From assembly GCA_017475185.1 (NCBI GenBank), contig JAFVGB010000020.1, positions 1 through 7,040 of the forward strand: 7,040 bases of DNA. Direction: 5' to 3'. Of the stretch, positions 6,113 through 7,040 are shown one piece after another. This stretch comes from Clostridia bacterium (lineage in GTDB: Bacteria; Bacillota_A; Clostridia; TANB77; CAG-508). Under the pieces are notes generated by a model that had not been told where the DNA came from, did not search any database, and saw only the letters and a list, made by a program, of their open reading frames with translations. A program made the translations under genes and the position numbers. Numbering within the stretch: position 1 is the stretch's first letter; each line of letters opens with the position of its first letter.

Positions 6113-6141
6113 ATCTTACCATTTCATTTTAACTTTATCAA
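6113..6141 (-). promoter_or_regulatory. Sigma-A promoter of the lanthipeptide operon
   Basis: Reading leftward, TTGATA (6136-6141) and TAAGAT (6113-6118) are separated by exactly 17 bp. The -35 matches five of six consensus bases and the -10 matches four. Transcription would start near 6106, giving a 5' leader of about 58 nt before the first precursor. No alternative of similar quality was found upstream of the precursors. Confidence 0.75.
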
Positions 6142-6170
6142 TAAAAAAAAATGAATAGTTATTTTTTTTT

Positions 6171-6198
6171 ATTACTGTTTGTTTTTTTAAACAGTAAT
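6171..6198 (-). promoter_or_regulatory. Operator-like palindrome upstream of the lanthipeptide promoter
   Basis: ATTACTGTTT (6171-6180) and AAACAGTAAT (6189-6198) form a perfect 10-bp inverted repeat around an 8-nt spacer. This is the cleanest of three related elements; the others precede the regulator and exporter genes. Its centre is about 78 bp upstream of the predicted transcription start and about 43 bp from the -35 box. That geometry is more like an activator site than a simple repressor site. A small dimeric winged-helix protein such as the one encoded at 682-1134 is the obvious candidate to bind it. Confidence 0.65.
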
Positions 6199-6543
6199 CT
6201 TTTTAAAACTCACATTTCCTATGAGTTAACTATGTTATAGAATATTAAATCACAATTTTAGTAAAATATAAAGGTGCATGAAGCTGGTTATACGACAATA
6301 TCCGAAACTATCAATGAAGCTAAATTATTTTCTTTTAATATTTATAAAAATATATTAAACTACTTATCCTCTAAATTTCTTACTAATCTTGAAAATTTAA
6401 TTAACATAAATACAAGGTTCATAACCATTTCTCTAAAAAATTACTTGTCCTCAAAAACGAAGAAAATGATTTAAATCTCTAAAAATAATTGTAAAGATAT
6501 AAAGTTTGGTACTGTGCTAAGAATCATTTTTTTATCAAGGTCA
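6199..6543. other. Gene-poor AT-rich stretch with one doubtful 66-codon ORF
   Basis: Nothing here is convincing as a gene. A + strand frame from GTG 6274 to 6474 opens HEAGYTTISETINEAKLF and turns into an Asn/Ile/Leu/Lys-rich tail. It has no properly spaced ribosome binding site (AAGG abuts the GTG). An overlapping 26-codon frame from ATG 6278 to 6358 (opening MKLVIRQYPK, hydrophobic end) has AAGG only three bases upstream. The GYTTISETINEAK segment faintly recalls the YTTIxEAI repeats at the start of beta-helix proteins, so a degraded fragment is possible, but I cannot identify it. A possible extended -10 (TGTTATAGA, 6233-6241) lacks a -35. The stretch has the low GC of the lanthipeptide block and marks its right junction. 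Confidence 0.35.
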
Positions 6544-6589
6544 AAAAAGCATAACCCCGCACTAAATTTAGTACGGGGTTATGCTTTTT
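6543..6589 (-). terminator. Strong terminator after the right-edge membrane protein gene
   Basis: The arms 6544-6566 and 6567-6589 form a near-perfect 23-bp inverted repeat with core CATAACCCCG / CGGGGTTATG and one mismatch at 6560/6573, which is a G-U wobble in the leftward transcript. It begins eight bases after the stop codon at 6597-6599 and ends in a T-run in both directions, so it is probably bidirectional and insulates the flanking gene from the accessory block. Confidence 0.88.
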
Positions 6590-6596
6590 AACTCTT

Positions 6597-7040
6597 CTAT
6601 GTGAGATACTTCACTATAAATACAAGACAAACTACCACAACAATAGCAATCGCCAACACATAAGGCGGAAGAAACTTCAAAGACCATAATGCCATCATAA
6701 TCGTAGCTACTGTTAAATAAGATTGCCTTGCATCTTCTGTCATTTTTTTACGAAGGCAGAATACATACAAATAACCGATTGGCGGCGTAATAAAGCAAAG
6801 AACATATATAATTTTAGATTTCAAATACCATTTTTGTTCCCCAAGTTTCTGTATATCTCCTTCTATTCTCTTATGCTCTTGTTCTCTCGCTTCTTCTACA
6901 AGCGGATCTTCCCCTTCTCCTCGCTTTTCTTTCATATAAGGAAGAAAATGCATGAAAAAATAGTATGCAAATACGAACGCTCCAAATCCAATATTTACTC
7001 TTTCTAATGGAATATGTTCACTAAAACAAGCAGCGGCAAT
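6597..7040 (-). CDS. Multi-TM membrane protein of unknown function, partial (5' end outside window)
   Basis: The leftward frame is open from the window edge to TAG 6597-6599, giving the last 147 residues. The first in-frame ATG (6953) lies inside a hydrophobic segment, so the gene very likely starts beyond the window. Membrane segments are visible at roughly residues 15-35 (VNIGFGAFVFAYYFFMHFLP), 77-96 (containing CFITPPIGYLYVF), 107-124 and 126-145. Between the first two is a highly charged loop (EKRGEGEDPLVEEAREQEHK and on to about residue 75), probably cytoplasmic. I do not recognise the family. Codon and base composition are richer in GC than the lanthipeptide genes, as with the usp tail, so it is taken as chromosomal flank. 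A strong terminator follows. Confidence 0.8.
   Translation of the reverse strand: MAAACFSEHIPLERVNIGFGAFVFAYYFFMHFLPYMKEKRGEGEDPLVEEAREQEHKRIEGDIQKLGEQKWYLKSKIIYVLCFITPPIGYLYVFCLRKKMTEDARQSYLTVATIMMALWSLKFLPPYVLAIAIVVVVCLVFIVKYLT

Noticed and set aside
5788..6198. CRISPR-like or toxin-antitoxin reading of the paired short repeats
   Set aside because: Only two copies exist, they are coding, and the repeat follows the precursor gene structure next to a LanKC; no cas or antitoxin gene is present.
6366..6422. Short minus-strand ORF (18 codons, starting MNLVFMLIKF)
   Set aside because: No ribosome binding site, no Cys and no similarity to the two precursors; likely chance.
6274..6474. 66-codon ORF as a further lanthipeptide precursor or real gene
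   Set aside because: It has no Cys, no LxLQ leader motif, no usable ribosome binding site and a low-complexity AT-driven tail; kept only as a note on the gene-poor stretch.
6723..7007. 94-codon frame on the plus strand rich in Phe and Lys
   Set aside because: It is antisense to the membrane protein gene, whose frame remains open through the whole region and whose product has clear membrane segments.

Overview
The window is a low-GC, Bacillus-like segment, most likely from the Bacillus cereus group. This is judged from the universal-stress-protein tail at the left edge, strong AGGAGG-type ribosome binding sites and sigma-A-like promoters. Two higher-GC ordinary genes run off the ends: the C-terminus of a universal stress protein (left, +) and a multi-TM membrane protein (right, -). 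Between them lies an AT-rich accessory block of about 6.4 kb that reads as a complete, compact lanthipeptide (RiPP) cluster.

Layout, left to right: usp tail and its terminator (1-280); a gene-poor stretch with one possible decayed ORF (281-608); a small winged-helix regulator (682-1134, +) with its own promoter; an MFS exporter (1239-2528, +); a perfect 22-bp hairpin between convergent genes (2558-2604); a class III lanthipeptide synthetase, LanKC (2666-5263, -); a GNAT acetyltransferase (5251-5760, -) whose 3' end overlaps the synthetase; an attenuator-like hairpin (5788-5817); and two 29-codon precursor genes in tandem (5825-5914 and 5959-6048, -). A strong promoter (6113-6141) and an operator-like dyad (6171-6198) lie upstream of the precursors. 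A gene-poor AT-rich stretch (6199-6543) and a terminator (6544-6589) precede the right-edge membrane protein gene.

Inferred pathway: the precursors are transcribed leftward at high level, and part of the transcription reads through the hairpin into the acetyltransferase and LanKC. LanKC binds the LNLQ leader motif, phosphorylates and eliminates the core Thr and closes a thioether ring to the core Cys. The acetyltransferase may cap the product, the MFS protein probably exports it (or gives immunity), and the winged-helix protein probably controls all three transcription units. A related ACTGT/ACAGT element occurs upstream of each unit in the same orientation relative to transcription.

The most notable point is that each precursor core holds one Thr and one Cys as T-x-x-C (TRKC and TKRC). 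The second precursor has no Ser at all. These peptides can therefore carry at most one four-residue methyllanthionine ring and cannot form the labionin usually associated with class III enzymes. No transposase, tRNA, rRNA, CRISPR array or dedicated leader protease was seen.
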